Assembly (NCBI RefSeq): GCF_042676605.1
Contig: NZ_JBHTHQ010000025.1
Location: 1 to 36,570 of the forward strand
Direction of reading: 5' to 3'
DNA length: 36,570 bases
DNA from: Alloscardovia venturai
GTDB taxonomy: Bacteria > Actinomycetota > Actinomycetes > Actinomycetales > Bifidobacteriaceae
A program made the position numbers and the translations under genes. Shown here piece by piece: positions 14,346 through 23,369 of this stretch; position 1 is the stretch's first letter; every line of letters starts with the position of its first letter. A model generated the notes under the pieces. It saw only the letters and a list, made by a program, of their open reading frames with translations. It was not told the origin of the DNA and searched no databases.

Positions 14346-15503
14346 ATGAATACAAACAACTCCTCTGCAGTAGGCACGACCGTTCTTGTTGTTGGCGTGG
14401 GATTTTTCACAGTACCGATAGCCATTATTGTCGTGTTATCTCTATTTTTTACTATTTTTGTTAACCCCATTGCACGCTGCCAAACAGGAGCCACATCAGC
14501 GGGTGGAAATATAGCGAGTGTGAAACCGGTAGATAACGCGACATACAAGGCGCCTGAGCATTCTGATAATCCCGTGCGTGAAAATCTGGCTCGTTTCGCT
14601 GAATCTGTCGCATTAGATGATTCTCACGGGTATTCTCAGCCTCGTAGAGGAGGAAATCCTGACTACGACTGCTCATCGTTAGTGTACTTCGCAGTAACGC
14701 GTGGCGCCGGAGTGAGCCTCAAAGTAGCGACTCCTTTTACAACATATAACATGGGAGGCGTGCTCATGGCTGCCGGGTTTACTCACCTGACATGGAGTGG
14801 TAATCCCAAAGACGCTCCCGGTCAGCTCCAACGTGGCGATATTATCGTAAATCCGAGTAGACATACAGAAATATATGTAGGCGGCGGCCTGTTTGCTGGC
14901 GCGCGCCACGCATCCCCGAGGGGTATCGATGATGGGCATCCTGGAGACCAGGGCACAGGATCGAAGCAAGAAATTGGTATCTCGCATAATATTACGACCA
15001 GCTTGTATGACGTGTACCGGTATAACGGTGATACGTCAAACACTCAAGGCCAAGCGAACAATCCAAGCTCTACAGTCACGCAGGCTAGTTTAGAGCTTGC
15101 CAGCGCATGCATGACGTCTCCTAGCGGCGGGAATAATGCTACAACGGTTGCTGCTATTGTTCCCGATGATCTAACCCACGCCAGCCCTGAGCAGGCACGT
15201 GCTTACGCAAAAAGTCTCATGGGCAAATATGGGTGGAATGACGATGATTCTGACACAGGAGAGTTCGGATGCCTGGTATGGGTATGGAACCATGAGTCAG
15301 GTTGGCGATGGAATGCGGACAATCCATCCAGTGACGCGTACGGTATCCCCCAATCGTTGCCCGGCAGCAAAATGGCTACCATAGGCCCAGACTGGCATGA
15401 CAATGCTGGCACCCAAATCGTGTGGGGTATGAACTACATCAAAAACCGGTATAAGAGTCCGTGTGGGGCGAAAGCCTTTTGGCTGGCTCACCACTGGTAT
15501 TAA
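14346..15503 (+). CDS. NlpC/P60 endopeptidase plus lytic transglycosylase (VirB1-like)
   Basis: A 385-residue protein. One N-terminal membrane segment (about 14-38) anchors it. The NlpC/P60 domain follows, with YDCSSLVYF (Cys109) and GDIIVNPSRHTEIYVG (His173). After a Ser/Asn-rich linker comes a C-terminal lytic-transglycosylase-like domain, VWNHESGWRWNADN (Glu317), DAYGIPQSLPGSKMA, NYIKNRYKSPCGAKAFW. Such hydrolases open the wall for the mating channel. The domain order is the reverse of the Tn916 Orf14 type, where the lysozyme-like part comes first. All catalytic residues that can be seen are intact, so the call is firm. Confidence 0.87.
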   Translation: MNTNNSSAVGTTVLVVGVGFFTVPIAIIVVLSLFFTIFVNPIARCQTGATSAGGNIASVKPVDNATYKAPEHSDNPVRENLARFAESVALDDSHGYSQPRRGGNPDYDCSSLVYFAVTRGAGVSLKVATPFTTYNMGGVLMAAGFTHLTWSGNPKDAPGQLQRGDIIVNPSRHTEIYVGGGLFAGARHASPRGIDDGHPGDQGTGSKQEIGISHNITTSLYDVYRYNGDTSNTQGQANNPSSTVTQASLELASACMTSPSGGNNATTVAAIVPDDLTHASPEQARAYAKSLMGKYGWNDDDSDTGEFGCLVWVWNHESGWRWNADNPSSDAYGIPQSLPGSKMATIGPDWHDNAGTQIVWGMNYIKNRYKSPCGAKAFWLAHHWY

Positions 15504-15553
15504 ACATCGCGCAATTTTTTAGCGGTAAAAGGATTTTAAGGAGCAACAAGATT

Positions 15554-16120
15554 ATGGATGTGAATCTTCGCCCAGATTATTCCTGGGCATCGGACGAGCT
15601 TGCACTTTTTGTGGGCGGTATCATTGCTATCTCTCTGACTGTTATGGTTATTGCACTGATTACGGGTGCTTTACGGTTTTTTCTTGCGAAAGTCACGGAC
15701 TCGAAATGGGATGATGCGATAGGAGACAGAATCCTCATTTCCGTACTTATCGCAAGTTTTGTTATCGGCTCTCTGGGTGGCCTGGTGGGTTATGAGATGG
15801 GTTTGTGGAATGATAATCCCGTCACTGTATCCGCAAGTGGTAACGCGGCCCTTACCATGGAAGAGAAGGCGGAAGTTACTCATGATGCCAGGGTTGCTCA
15901 AGGCTATAAGGATGCGGACGAGACAAACAAGTATGCGGATAAGAAAGCCAAAGACGCCCAAAACAAATTCAACAAAGGCGATATCGCAGGAGCGGCAAGT
16001 GACGCGACACAATCGCTCGCGAACCGAGTGAAAAGCGGAGCGCAAAAAGTAGGAACATGGGTCGCAGACCAAGCCTGGAACGCGAACAAGAAACTCAAAG
16101 AATTCTTCCACATCCAATAG
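15554..16120 (+). CDS. Two-segment membrane protein, VirB2-like
   Basis: A 188-residue protein. ATG 15554 follows AAGGAG at 15538-15543. Two membrane segments at about 18-42 and 58-80, linked by a short positive turn, match the layout of VirB2/TrbC-type pilin-like proteins in Gram-positive T4SS. They are followed by a long charged helical tail (AHDARVAQGYKDADETNKYA-like repeats, Lys-rich C-terminus) not found in ordinary pilins. It is the last gene before a terminator. It likely pairs with the shorter two-segment protein at 16365. The topology is sure, the pilin identity is a guess. Confidence 0.55.
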   Translation: MDVNLRPDYSWASDELALFVGGIIAISLTVMVIALITGALRFFLAKVTDSKWDDAIGDRILISVLIASFVIGSLGGLVGYEMGLWNDNPVTVSASGNAALTMEEKAEVTHDARVAQGYKDADETNKYADKKAKDAQNKFNKGDIAGAASDATQSLANRVKSGAQKVGTWVADQAWNANKKLKEFFHIQ

Positions 16121-16150
16121 CTTATTTTCGCGCGTGTGCGTGCACAAGGT

Positions 16151-16190
16151 CAGGGGACACTAGCATAAACGAGTATCCCCTGATTTTTAT
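16151..16190 (+). terminator. Rho-independent terminator between the two transfer operons
   Basis: CAGGGGACACT (16151-16161) pairs with AGTATCCCCTG (16172-16182) with one mismatch, over a 10-base loop. ATTTTTAT follows. The T-run merges with the TATATAAA of the next promoter, so one operon ends and the next starts with no gap. Confidence 0.85.
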
Positions 16191-16228
16191 ATAAAAAACG
16201 TTTTCGAATTCGCTCATATTAAGTAGAA
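16188..16228 (+). promoter_or_regulatory. Shared bipartite promoter motif, copy 3 (T4SS core)
   Basis: TATATAAA (16188-16195), 16 bases, GCTCATATTAAGTAGAA (16212-16228). It sits directly behind a terminator, which is strong evidence that it starts a new transcript. The first gene starts 136 bases downstream, and the leader between has no long frame. Confidence 0.78.
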
Positions 16229-16364
16229 AAATATTTTCCCTTGCGTGCTTGTTGTTTGTGCATTCTTCAGCAGCGCAAACGATTGAGGCTTGTACGTAGG
16301 GGAGGAAGTTTTTCTGAATGGTTATTAATTTCTTCTGTTAACAGGAAGGGAGGGAAAATATCGT

Positions 16365-16664
16365 ATGGAATTATGGAAAGGAATTGTTTTGGCTGACCCG
16401 TCCGAGATTAAGCCAAATTATTCGTACTTCCCATTCATGTCAAAGCTTAATGCGATAGCTGGCGGTGTGGCAGGTGTGAGTATTACTGTCCTGGTCATCT
16501 TGTTCATCGTTGCTGGTGTATCGATTTTCGCAGGCAAAATGGGAATGGCAAATCAAATGTCCCAAAAGAGTTGGGGCATTCTTGTCGGCGCGATGGTAGT
16601 TGCTGCCATTATTGGTAGTGCTGGTGGAATTATCTACTGGGCATCGCTACAGCAACTCGCGTAA
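16365..16664 (+). CDS. Small two-segment membrane protein, VirB2/TrbC-like pilin
   Basis: A 99-residue protein with GGAGGG upstream of ATG 16365. Two membrane segments (about 32-56 and 69-92) flank a short polar loop (GKMGMANQMSQKS), and the hydrophobic parts are rich in Gly, Ala, Val and Ile. Size and topology fit the mating-channel pilin-like subunits found just upstream of VirB6 in actinobacterial T4SS. It is the first gene after the shared promoter, and the VirB6-like gene follows 198 bases later. Confidence 0.6.
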   Translation: MELWKGIVLADPSEIKPNYSYFPFMSKLNAIAGGVAGVSITVLVILFIVAGVSIFAGKMGMANQMSQKSWGILVGAMVVAAIIGSAGGIIYWASLQQLA

Positions 16665-16862
16665 CGAGCAGAACAATAATAGGTGGCTTGTAGTTTTCCA
16701 CGAGGGGTGAGTGTATAGGTTTCTTTCCCTCTTCTCGACCATATGCTTATCGATTTTCTTGGGACTTACAGGTCACCTATTTTTCACTCTTATCATGCAC
16801 GCTTTCATGTTATTGCTTTTTATTGTTTGTCGTGACATTTTTATTGGGAAGGTACACGCGCT

Positions 16863-18326
16863 ATGAAGTTTGATCTTCTAGATCCTATTGGTTCACTCAC
16901 TAAGCTCATGGTTGATGGTGCAGTCGAATCATGGAAAACAACAGCATCATGGGCTTTAAATGCTGGAAACGTGACAACAGCGCAGTGGCAGACCGCGTTC
17001 GATGTCGTGAACAAGGTTGCCGGTGTGATGGGCTTTATCGCGGTGCTTGTTGGCGTTGTCGGTATCGTGCAAGAAGCTTTCAAAGGATCTTTGGGTGGTG
17101 TGGTTTCCACGGTGTTTCGCACTATCCTTGCATGGCCAATCACCGTTGTACTCATCAACGTGACGGTCAGAGCGTTAGCAGTAGAGGGTGGTATTACCAA
17201 TAATATTCTTCACTGGGCGTTTGGTGACAAGGTTGAGATTACCTTTACGCTTACTGGCGCAGGCTTGGGCAGTATGAATTCTATCGTCGCCATGCTTCTG
17301 GCCCTTCTTATTATTCTTGGTTCTCTCGTGTTGATGCTGATGATGGCTGCCCGCACATTCCTCATTATCCTGGGTATTGGATTATCGCCTATTGTGACCA
17401 TGATTAACTCGTGGAGCGTTTTGAGGGCTTCGCTTTCTAAATGGGGTTCATGGATGGCGGGCGTCATCTTGTTCAAACCGATTTGCGCCATCATTATCTA
17501 CCTGTGTGGAGCCTTGATGAAGGGTGCTGACGGTCAAATGTTTGGCTATCTGACAGCAGTAGTCGGCATGATTCTGGCGAGTGTAACTCCGTGGGTAATT
17601 GTCAAAATGGTCGCGACATTCCTTCCTGCGGGTGTTGGTCTTCGTGCCGCGTCGTCGGCTGGCCATTCAACAGTGTCTGGCGCAGTAGATGTTGCTAAGA
17701 CTGCTGCGGCAGCAGCAATCGGCGCGGGTACCATGCTCGCTGGTGCAGGAGCCGGTGCGGGCACGGTGGGTGCCGGGGCAACTGCTAGCACGGGTACGAG
17801 CGGATTGGACGGGGTGACCGACAAGACCACAGAGGGCATAGGCGATATTGCCTCATCGAAGGATAAGAAAACAGCGTCAGATGATTCTACTGAGAAGAAT
17901 GACACAGAATCCCCAACCGCTACATCGTCTGCAATATCGGGTTTGAAGACAGGTTCTGGAGCATTCGCTTCTATTAGCCAGTTTATGCAAGGTATGGCGG
18001 GTACTGGTATCGCACCGAGTGGCGTGAACTCTACATTGTCTGCTGCAGGACAGGTTAGTGAAATCGTCAACCAGGTACGTGATGCGCATTCTCCTGCGGC
18101 GGAGTATACGAAGGGGCAAGCAGACTCTGCAACCACACCAGTTATTCAGACAACGGGTGGCGACTCTGGCTCGACTACGACACTCATCCACACAACACCA
18201 GCAGCTGTGCCTCCATCAGTGCCATCCCAAACAGTCGTTCAAGAAGCATCAGCATCAAAGAGTGATGTGAATGTGCACGTGAGTGTGGATTCGTCGACTC
18301 CTGCCAGTGTGAATATTGACAAGTAA
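16863..18326 (+). CDS. VirB6/TrbL-like polytopic channel protein
   Basis: A 487-residue protein. GGGAAGG precedes ATG 16863. The first 260 residues hold about six hydrophobic segments: 49-67, 86-110, 130-155, 158-180, 195-216 and 224-250. The mid part AARTFLIILGIGLSPIVTMI followed by KWGSWMAGVILFKP is typical of actinobacterial VirB6/TrbL proteins. The rest is an Ala/Gly then Thr/Ser-rich, probably disordered tail with no domain. VirB6 proteins form the inner-membrane part of the DNA channel. Position before VirB4 supports this. Confidence in the family is good; exact membrane borders are approximate. Confidence 0.75.
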   Translation: MKFDLLDPIGSLTKLMVDGAVESWKTTASWALNAGNVTTAQWQTAFDVVNKVAGVMGFIAVLVGVVGIVQEAFKGSLGGVVSTVFRTILAWPITVVLINVTVRALAVEGGITNNILHWAFGDKVEITFTLTGAGLGSMNSIVAMLLALLIILGSLVLMLMMAARTFLIILGIGLSPIVTMINSWSVLRASLSKWGSWMAGVILFKPICAIIIYLCGALMKGADGQMFGYLTAVVGMILASVTPWVIVKMVATFLPAGVGLRAASSAGHSTVSGAVDVAKTAAAAAIGAGTMLAGAGAGAGTVGAGATASTGTSGLDGVTDKTTEGIGDIASSKDKKTASDDSTEKNDTESPTATSSAISGLKTGSGAFASISQFMQGMAGTGIAPSGVNSTLSAAGQVSEIVNQVRDAHSPAAEYTKGQADSATTPVIQTTGGDSGSTTTLIHTTPAAVPPSVPSQTVVQEASASKSDVNVHVSVDSSTPASVNIDK

Positions 18327-18361
18327 AAACGGATTTTAGGATTCAAGGAGACATAGGGATT

Positions 18362-19801
18362 ATGAGTGCGAAGACTACGCATCGTTTTACTGCAACTTTT
18401 AGTCCGGTATCGAATACGGGGGTACTGTTGTGGTTACAAAAGCATCAAGTCATTATTATAGGTGGCATCGTGTCATACATGATGCTCATTCTTCTCATTG
18501 GTGCACCATTATGGACACCGCCGCACATCATTCTGATGGGTATTGCTGGCTTATCAGCGGTTACTATTAAGGGCAGAAGTCTTATCCAACTGGCAGCTAT
18601 CCGCTTAGGTTTCGCGCTTCGTAGCGTAACGGGTCAAACCCGGTGGACTCTTAACCCTCTTAGTCAGGATGAGATTGTTGGTCTTATTGATCTTCCTGGT
18701 GCGGCAGGTCAACGCTTGAAACCACTAGAGGTAGTGAACACTCAGTTTAAAGGTGCAAGCTTTCTGTATGACAAGGAAAACAGTCAGGCGACAGCGATCC
18801 TGAGGTGTATGGGTAAGCCTTTCGTGTTCACGTCCACGGATACGCAGGATGAGCGGGCTCGCCAATTCTCCCACATGCTTTCCCAGCTTTCGGAGTACCC
18901 AGATATTGTCCGGTTGACTATCCAATCCAGGAGTTTGATGACTCCCTTCCATGTGGAGATTGCGGATAATAATGAGTTTGCTGCTGATGAGATTCGTGAC
19001 ATGGTGGCAGAAAATATGCGGGTAATTATGAGTCATGACATGATTATCTCTTTGACTGTCAGTCAAGACAAGGCCAAGAATCTTGTTAAGAATTATGGTG
19101 GGGGCGTAGCCGGTATTAGTGGACTCTTAAAGGATCGTTTAATCCCCTTGGTTAATATGCTTGAACAAGCAGGTATTGACTCTCAGGCGGGTATCGTGTG
19201 GGAGAATACGGCTCAGATTCGCGCGATGATGAAACTCATGAGCGATGCCACCGCTTACGGCACGATTAATGAGCGTCTTGAGTTGGATGATGATGTTCCT
19301 GTAGCGTCGAATTATCGGGAATACATGGATTACGTGCATGTAGGCGATACGTATGCGCGCACGTTGTGGGTGGATAAGTGGCCGAGCGACCCCGCAACGG
19401 TTGGCTTTCTTCACCAGCTTACTAGCGTCAGGGATGCGCAGATTGTGTTTACTCAAGCGTTTAAGCCGAAACCGGAGAATAAAGCGCGTAGAGCATTGAA
19501 CGCGCGTAAGGATGAGCTCGAACGTATCAAACGCCTTAACAAGAACATGGGTAGGAACGATGACCCACGCCTCATTCTTGAGGATGATGAGGTGGATAAG
19601 CGTTTGACTGAGCTTGTGGTGCATAAGGCAGAGGTTGATTTCCAAGGCTTTGTTACCATTCTTGCGCCATCTAAGCTGCTCCTCGATGAGACAACGAGGA
19701 ACATTATTACGAGCATGACATTTATGCATTTCGACCGTATGCATGGCCAACAGTACGCCGCTTGGGTAAGTGCACTGCCACTAGGGCAAGCAGGCAGATA
19801 A
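18362..19801 (+). CDS. VirB4 amino-terminal half (SCO6880-like), with VirB3/PrgI-like membrane region
   Basis: A 479-residue protein with AAGGAG upstream. Two membrane segments (about 30-49 and 54-68) resemble the small VirB3/PrgI protein. A long soluble domain follows that is the N-terminal part of VirB4/TraE ATPases. It ends in FVTILAPSKLLLDETTRNII and AAWVSALPLGQ, which in single-chain VirB4 proteins is the end of this domain just before the ATPase. No Walker motif is present, as expected. The next gene, 24 bases on, carries the ATPase. In SCO6880-like systems these two parts are encoded separately, so this is a natural split rather than a frameshift. Confidence 0.75.
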   Translation: MSAKTTHRFTATFSPVSNTGVLLWLQKHQVIIIGGIVSYMMLILLIGAPLWTPPHIILMGIAGLSAVTIKGRSLIQLAAIRLGFALRSVTGQTRWTLNPLSQDEIVGLIDLPGAAGQRLKPLEVVNTQFKGASFLYDKENSQATAILRCMGKPFVFTSTDTQDERARQFSHMLSQLSEYPDIVRLTIQSRSLMTPFHVEIADNNEFAADEIRDMVAENMRVIMSHDMIISLTVSQDKAKNLVKNYGGGVAGISGLLKDRLIPLVNMLEQAGIDSQAGIVWENTAQIRAMMKLMSDATAYGTINERLELDDDVPVASNYREYMDYVHVGDTYARTLWVDKWPSDPATVGFLHQLTSVRDAQIVFTQAFKPKPENKARRALNARKDELERIKRLNKNMGRNDDPRLILEDDEVDKRLTELVVHKAEVDFQGFVTILAPSKLLLDETTRNIITSMTFMHFDRMHGQQYAAWVSALPLGQAGR

Positions 19802-19825
19802 ACATGAAAGGAGGAATGTTCCGTT

Positions 19826-21463
19826 ATGGATGGTAAGGATATTGATACGCGCACTTGTTACGGTTCTATCACTGATAACAGTACAGATGAGGGTAAGCCA
19901 CTGAGCGAAGGTGTCATTCAAGCAGCAGCCGTGCTTCCGAAGTTTACAGCGCGCCAAATCGCAAGCATGGATGCGCTGAGTGTGGATGAGTTTTTAGCTC
20001 ACCCTCCCCGTGGCTATAAACGTCGTCTTGATCAAGCGTATAAGGCAACAGTTACGGCAATGGATAAGACGCATGCGCGGCTGATGAAGGTAGCGCGCGT
20101 CAAGCCCGAAAAGAACCCAGAAGACAAGAACCTCTTTCTTGAAAAGAATATGAAAACCCGCTTCGGTATGGGTACTGGTTTTATGGGATTATATAAGCCA
20201 CAGATTCCATGGCATTCTACGTCTGTTACGTCATCGGGCATCTTAAACCCGATATTGACGCATGGTATGAGTCACTTGGACGGTCCTATTATTGGTGTGG
20301 ACGCTATTAATGGTGTACCTTTCCGTTATGACGCGTGGGCGCCCTACCGGGCAGGATTGACTACTAGTGTCAACGGCATGATCGCCGGGCTCATGGGTTC
20401 TGGAAAATCTATGTGTATGAAAACACTTGCCGTGCGTGAAATTTCTTACGGGCGTAATGTGATTATTGAGGGCGATCCGAAAGGCGAATGGGCACGCGTC
20501 GCCAAAGCTGTGGGTGGACAAATCATATCGGTGGGCGATGGTAATTATTTGAACCCATTGGACACTGGTGTCAAGCCTGACTCCTACACGACTGAGCAAT
20601 GGATGACAGAGGAGATAAGCCTGAGAGTGACTGCTCTTCGCGGCTTGGTGACAGCTATCCGTCCATCGGTGCCTCTTTCGATGGGCGAGGAAGCCCTCAT
20701 CGACACGCTGGTTCGTGACTTGAGCAACCGGTTTGATCAGCCAACCATTACCAATCTTGTGGAACTGCTCGACTCCACCTGGCCAAATACCACTCAGATT
20801 AAGGGCCTCGAAGGCGACGATCTTAAAGCAGCTTACCAATCCTTGCTCCTCGTATTTAATCGTTTGGTGGATGGTGCTTTGAAAGGCAGCTTCGAAAAAC
20901 CATCCACCGTCACCATCGACCCAGCGAAGCCGCTGATTGTGTTCAATACAGGGTCTGTAGATGATAATGATGAGATTAAACGCGCCACCTACACGGCAGC
21001 AATGAGTGCAGCCATAGACCGTATCTGCTACACGAAAGATGGCATATTTCGTCTCGTTATTGCAGAAGAGGGCTGGTGGCTTCTATCAAATCCTGAGCTT
21101 GTTGCTGGATGGGATAAACGTATGCGATTGTCCGGAGAACTGGGAGTATCGAACTGGCTACTTGTTCACGAGCTCGCAGACCTCGACGCTTTCGCCAACA
21201 AGGGTAGTGGCATGAGGCAAATGATTAACGGAATCCTGACCAAAAGCGAAACCATGATTTTGTACCGTCAATCTTCTAACAGTATCGAAACCCTCAAAAG
21301 CCTCATACCCGACATTACTGAAGAAGAACTCGACATGATTGACCAGCTGCGGCAAGGAGTGGGCCTATGGCGCATCGGCAGTAGCCTTCGACAGGCAGTA
21401 CACCCGCTCATGAGTCAAACAGCATGGGACATTTTTAATACCAGCGCTGGGCGCGCAGGATAG
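19826..21463 (+). CDS. VirB4/TraE-like T4SS ATPase (carboxy-terminal half)
   Basis: A 545-residue protein. ATG 19826 has AAAGGAGG 12 bases upstream. Walker A is GLMGSGKS (188-195), followed by the VirB4-typical NVIIEGDPKGEWARVAKAVG; Walker B is LVIAEEGWWLL. The C-terminal part NGILTKSETMILYRQSSNSI, then ETLKSLIPDITEEE, fits the family's last domain. It powers assembly of the mating channel and substrate transfer at the cytoplasmic face. Residues 1-110 are an extra basic region. With the preceding gene it makes up one VirB4 equivalent. The call is firm. Confidence 0.88.
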   Translation: MDGKDIDTRTCYGSITDNSTDEGKPLSEGVIQAAAVLPKFTARQIASMDALSVDEFLAHPPRGYKRRLDQAYKATVTAMDKTHARLMKVARVKPEKNPEDKNLFLEKNMKTRFGMGTGFMGLYKPQIPWHSTSVTSSGILNPILTHGMSHLDGPIIGVDAINGVPFRYDAWAPYRAGLTTSVNGMIAGLMGSGKSMCMKTLAVREISYGRNVIIEGDPKGEWARVAKAVGGQIISVGDGNYLNPLDTGVKPDSYTTEQWMTEEISLRVTALRGLVTAIRPSVPLSMGEEALIDTLVRDLSNRFDQPTITNLVELLDSTWPNTTQIKGLEGDDLKAAYQSLLLVFNRLVDGALKGSFEKPSTVTIDPAKPLIVFNTGSVDDNDEIKRATYTAAMSAAIDRICYTKDGIFRLVIAEEGWWLLSNPELVAGWDKRMRLSGELGVSNWLLVHELADLDAFANKGSGMRQMINGILTKSETMILYRQSSNSIETLKSLIPDITEEELDMIDQLRQGVGLWRIGSSLRQAVHPLMSQTAWDIFNTSAGRAG

Positions 21464-21476
21464 GAAGTATACGATT

Positions 21477-23369
21477 ATGAGTTTTGATAATAGGCGTATT
21501 GGTATCGATACCATCACTACAAACGAAAAAACACACACCTTAAAACAAAAAATCCTCTACACGTGGAGCAGATTTAAGACCACACGACTCGGCTTTATCC
21601 TGCTTGAACATACCGGGTTCGTGCGTAAACTTGCCCAGAAAGACAACGGTGTAGCGATTTTCATCGCTCCAGGAATGATTCTGGTCCTGCTTGGAATCCT
21701 ATGCATGATAATCAATATTGGGTTCTATCCACTCTTTATTGGTCTAGGGCTTCCCCTCTGTATCCTCGGGTTAACCTTCTGGTGGGCGTATGGGAAAAGT
21801 GAACAACGATACCTTGACGACCTCACTACAAGACAAGAACTCATGACACAGCATGATGTCATTGAGCACGTATCCAGTCACAGCCTGTCCAAAGCTGCAG
21901 AACACGTCCTACCAGAAATACGAGAAAACGGCTGGCCAAAAAACCAGCCCATCCCCGCACGCTGGATGGGCGTATCTATCGGTACATGCCATGGGGTGAA
22001 CGTGTGGGCCAGTAGCGAACAACCCCTCTACGTGCTCGGCCCAGCGAGAAGCGGTAAGACCACCAGTATTGTTGTGCCCTTGATTGTGGAAGCACCAGGT
22101 GCAGTGGTTGCTACTTCATCTAGGCGCGACATCATCGATAACACTTACCGGCTACGCAGCCAGGGGTGGAGCGTGAATAACCGGTATCAAAACGAGCCAA
22201 GCAGCGTGAACCCGCGCAAAAAGCTCCATGGTGTAGCTGGTCATTGTCATCTGTTTGATCCGTTGAATGTGGCAGGAAGCGATAACCCCGCAATGGATGA
22301 GAGCTTGCCTCCTCGTTTGAATTGGAATCCTATCGCTAAATGTGTTGACCCTGTTGTTGCACGCGCCTGCGCAGAAAACATGGTTAATACGGTCGGTATT
22401 AAAGGTGATAATCAGTCCTGGGCTAACGCTGCTATCGATATTGTTCAGGGACTCCTCCTGGCAGCAGCTCTCGAAGGTAAAACCTTGGAAGACGTATACC
22501 AGTGGAGCTTGTCTGCGCAGTCGTGCCAGACGGCCGCTAAGATACTTCGCCGACATAGCGAAAATGGTACTGCAGTGTTGTGGGCGTCGAGTATCGAAAT
22601 GCTTGTCGCGGAAGACGCGCGTATCACGAGTAGCAAAATGCTAGGCGTGACCGGAGCATTCTCCTCCCTCTCCATCGAGCAAGTGCGCGCAGCCGTCACG
22701 CCAGCAAATGGTGAGCCATTGTTTGATATTGACCGGTTCGTCCAATCCCATGACACGGTTTACTTGTTGTCTCAGCTGCGTCCGTCTGCTGGAGCGTCCG
22801 CTGCTTCAGCCGGAGTATTCCTCACTATGTTCCTCACCCAGGTCAGGGATGCAGCACGCCGTATCGCACCTACCAAATCGGGTGGGCGTTTACAGCCACC
22901 ACTGACTCTCGTACTTGATGAGATAGCGAATATCGAGCCGTGGCAAGAACTACCACAACTGTTTACCGCTGGTACGGGTGAGGGAATCTGGCCATGCGCG
23001 TTCTTCCAATCACGCAAACAAGCACAAGACGCGTACCATGAAGCAGAAGGACAAATGTGGGAGTCGTCCAACAAAATCATTATGGGAGGCCTATCCATCG
23101 AGCAAGAACTGAGAGAGATTAGTCTGCTGACAGGATATAGGCGCACCCAACATACCGATGAATCCTATAATGCAAACGCAAACGTCTTCTCCGGTGCCTC
23201 CTCATCCATCAGAAGCGAACGCGAAGCAGTCCTGGAACCCGACGAGGTACGCCGCCTGCCCTACGGTAACGCGCTCAACCTCCATACCAGTCACCGGCCA
23301 GGATTTATTCAACTCATCCCTTTCTGGATGAGAGACTACAAAATAGACAGGGCACATGATGAAGCATAA
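21477..23369 (+). CDS. VirD4/TraG-family type IV coupling protein
   Basis: A 630-residue protein starting 13 bases after the VirB4 stop. Two N-terminal membrane segments (about 60-81 and 83-105) anchor it. Walker A is GPARSGKT (188-195). After a longish insertion comes Walker B (PPLTLVLDEIANIEPWQELP) and the TraG-type AGTGEGIWPCAFFQSRKQAQ with IIMGGLSIEQELREISLLTG. Coupling proteins bring the relaxase-DNA complex to the channel and pump DNA. All motor motifs are intact. It overlaps the next gene by 14 bases. The call is firm. Confidence 0.92.
   Translation: MSFDNRRIGIDTITTNEKTHTLKQKILYTWSRFKTTRLGFILLEHTGFVRKLAQKDNGVAIFIAPGMILVLLGILCMIINIGFYPLFIGLGLPLCILGLTFWWAYGKSEQRYLDDLTTRQELMTQHDVIEHVSSHSLSKAAEHVLPEIRENGWPKNQPIPARWMGVSIGTCHGVNVWASSEQPLYVLGPARSGKTTSIVVPLIVEAPGAVVATSSRRDIIDNTYRLRSQGWSVNNRYQNEPSSVNPRKKLHGVAGHCHLFDPLNVAGSDNPAMDESLPPRLNWNPIAKCVDPVVARACAENMVNTVGIKGDNQSWANAAIDIVQGLLLAAALEGKTLEDVYQWSLSAQSCQTAAKILRRHSENGTAVLWASSIEMLVAEDARITSSKMLGVTGAFSSLSIEQVRAAVTPANGEPLFDIDRFVQSHDTVYLLSQLRPSAGASAASAGVFLTMFLTQVRDAARRIAPTKSGGRLQPPLTLVLDEIANIEPWQELPQLFTAGTGEGIWPCAFFQSRKQAQDAYHEAEGQMWESSNKIIMGGLSIEQELREISLLTGYRRTQHTDESYNANANVFSGASSSIRSEREAVLEPDEVRRLPYGNALNLHTSHRPGFIQLIPFWMRDYKIDRAHDEA

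Noticed and set aside
17546..18136. Long minus-strand open frame opposite the VirB6-like gene
   Set aside because: It is a shadow of the Ala/Gly-rich tail on the other strand; the plus-strand frame has membrane segments and operon context.
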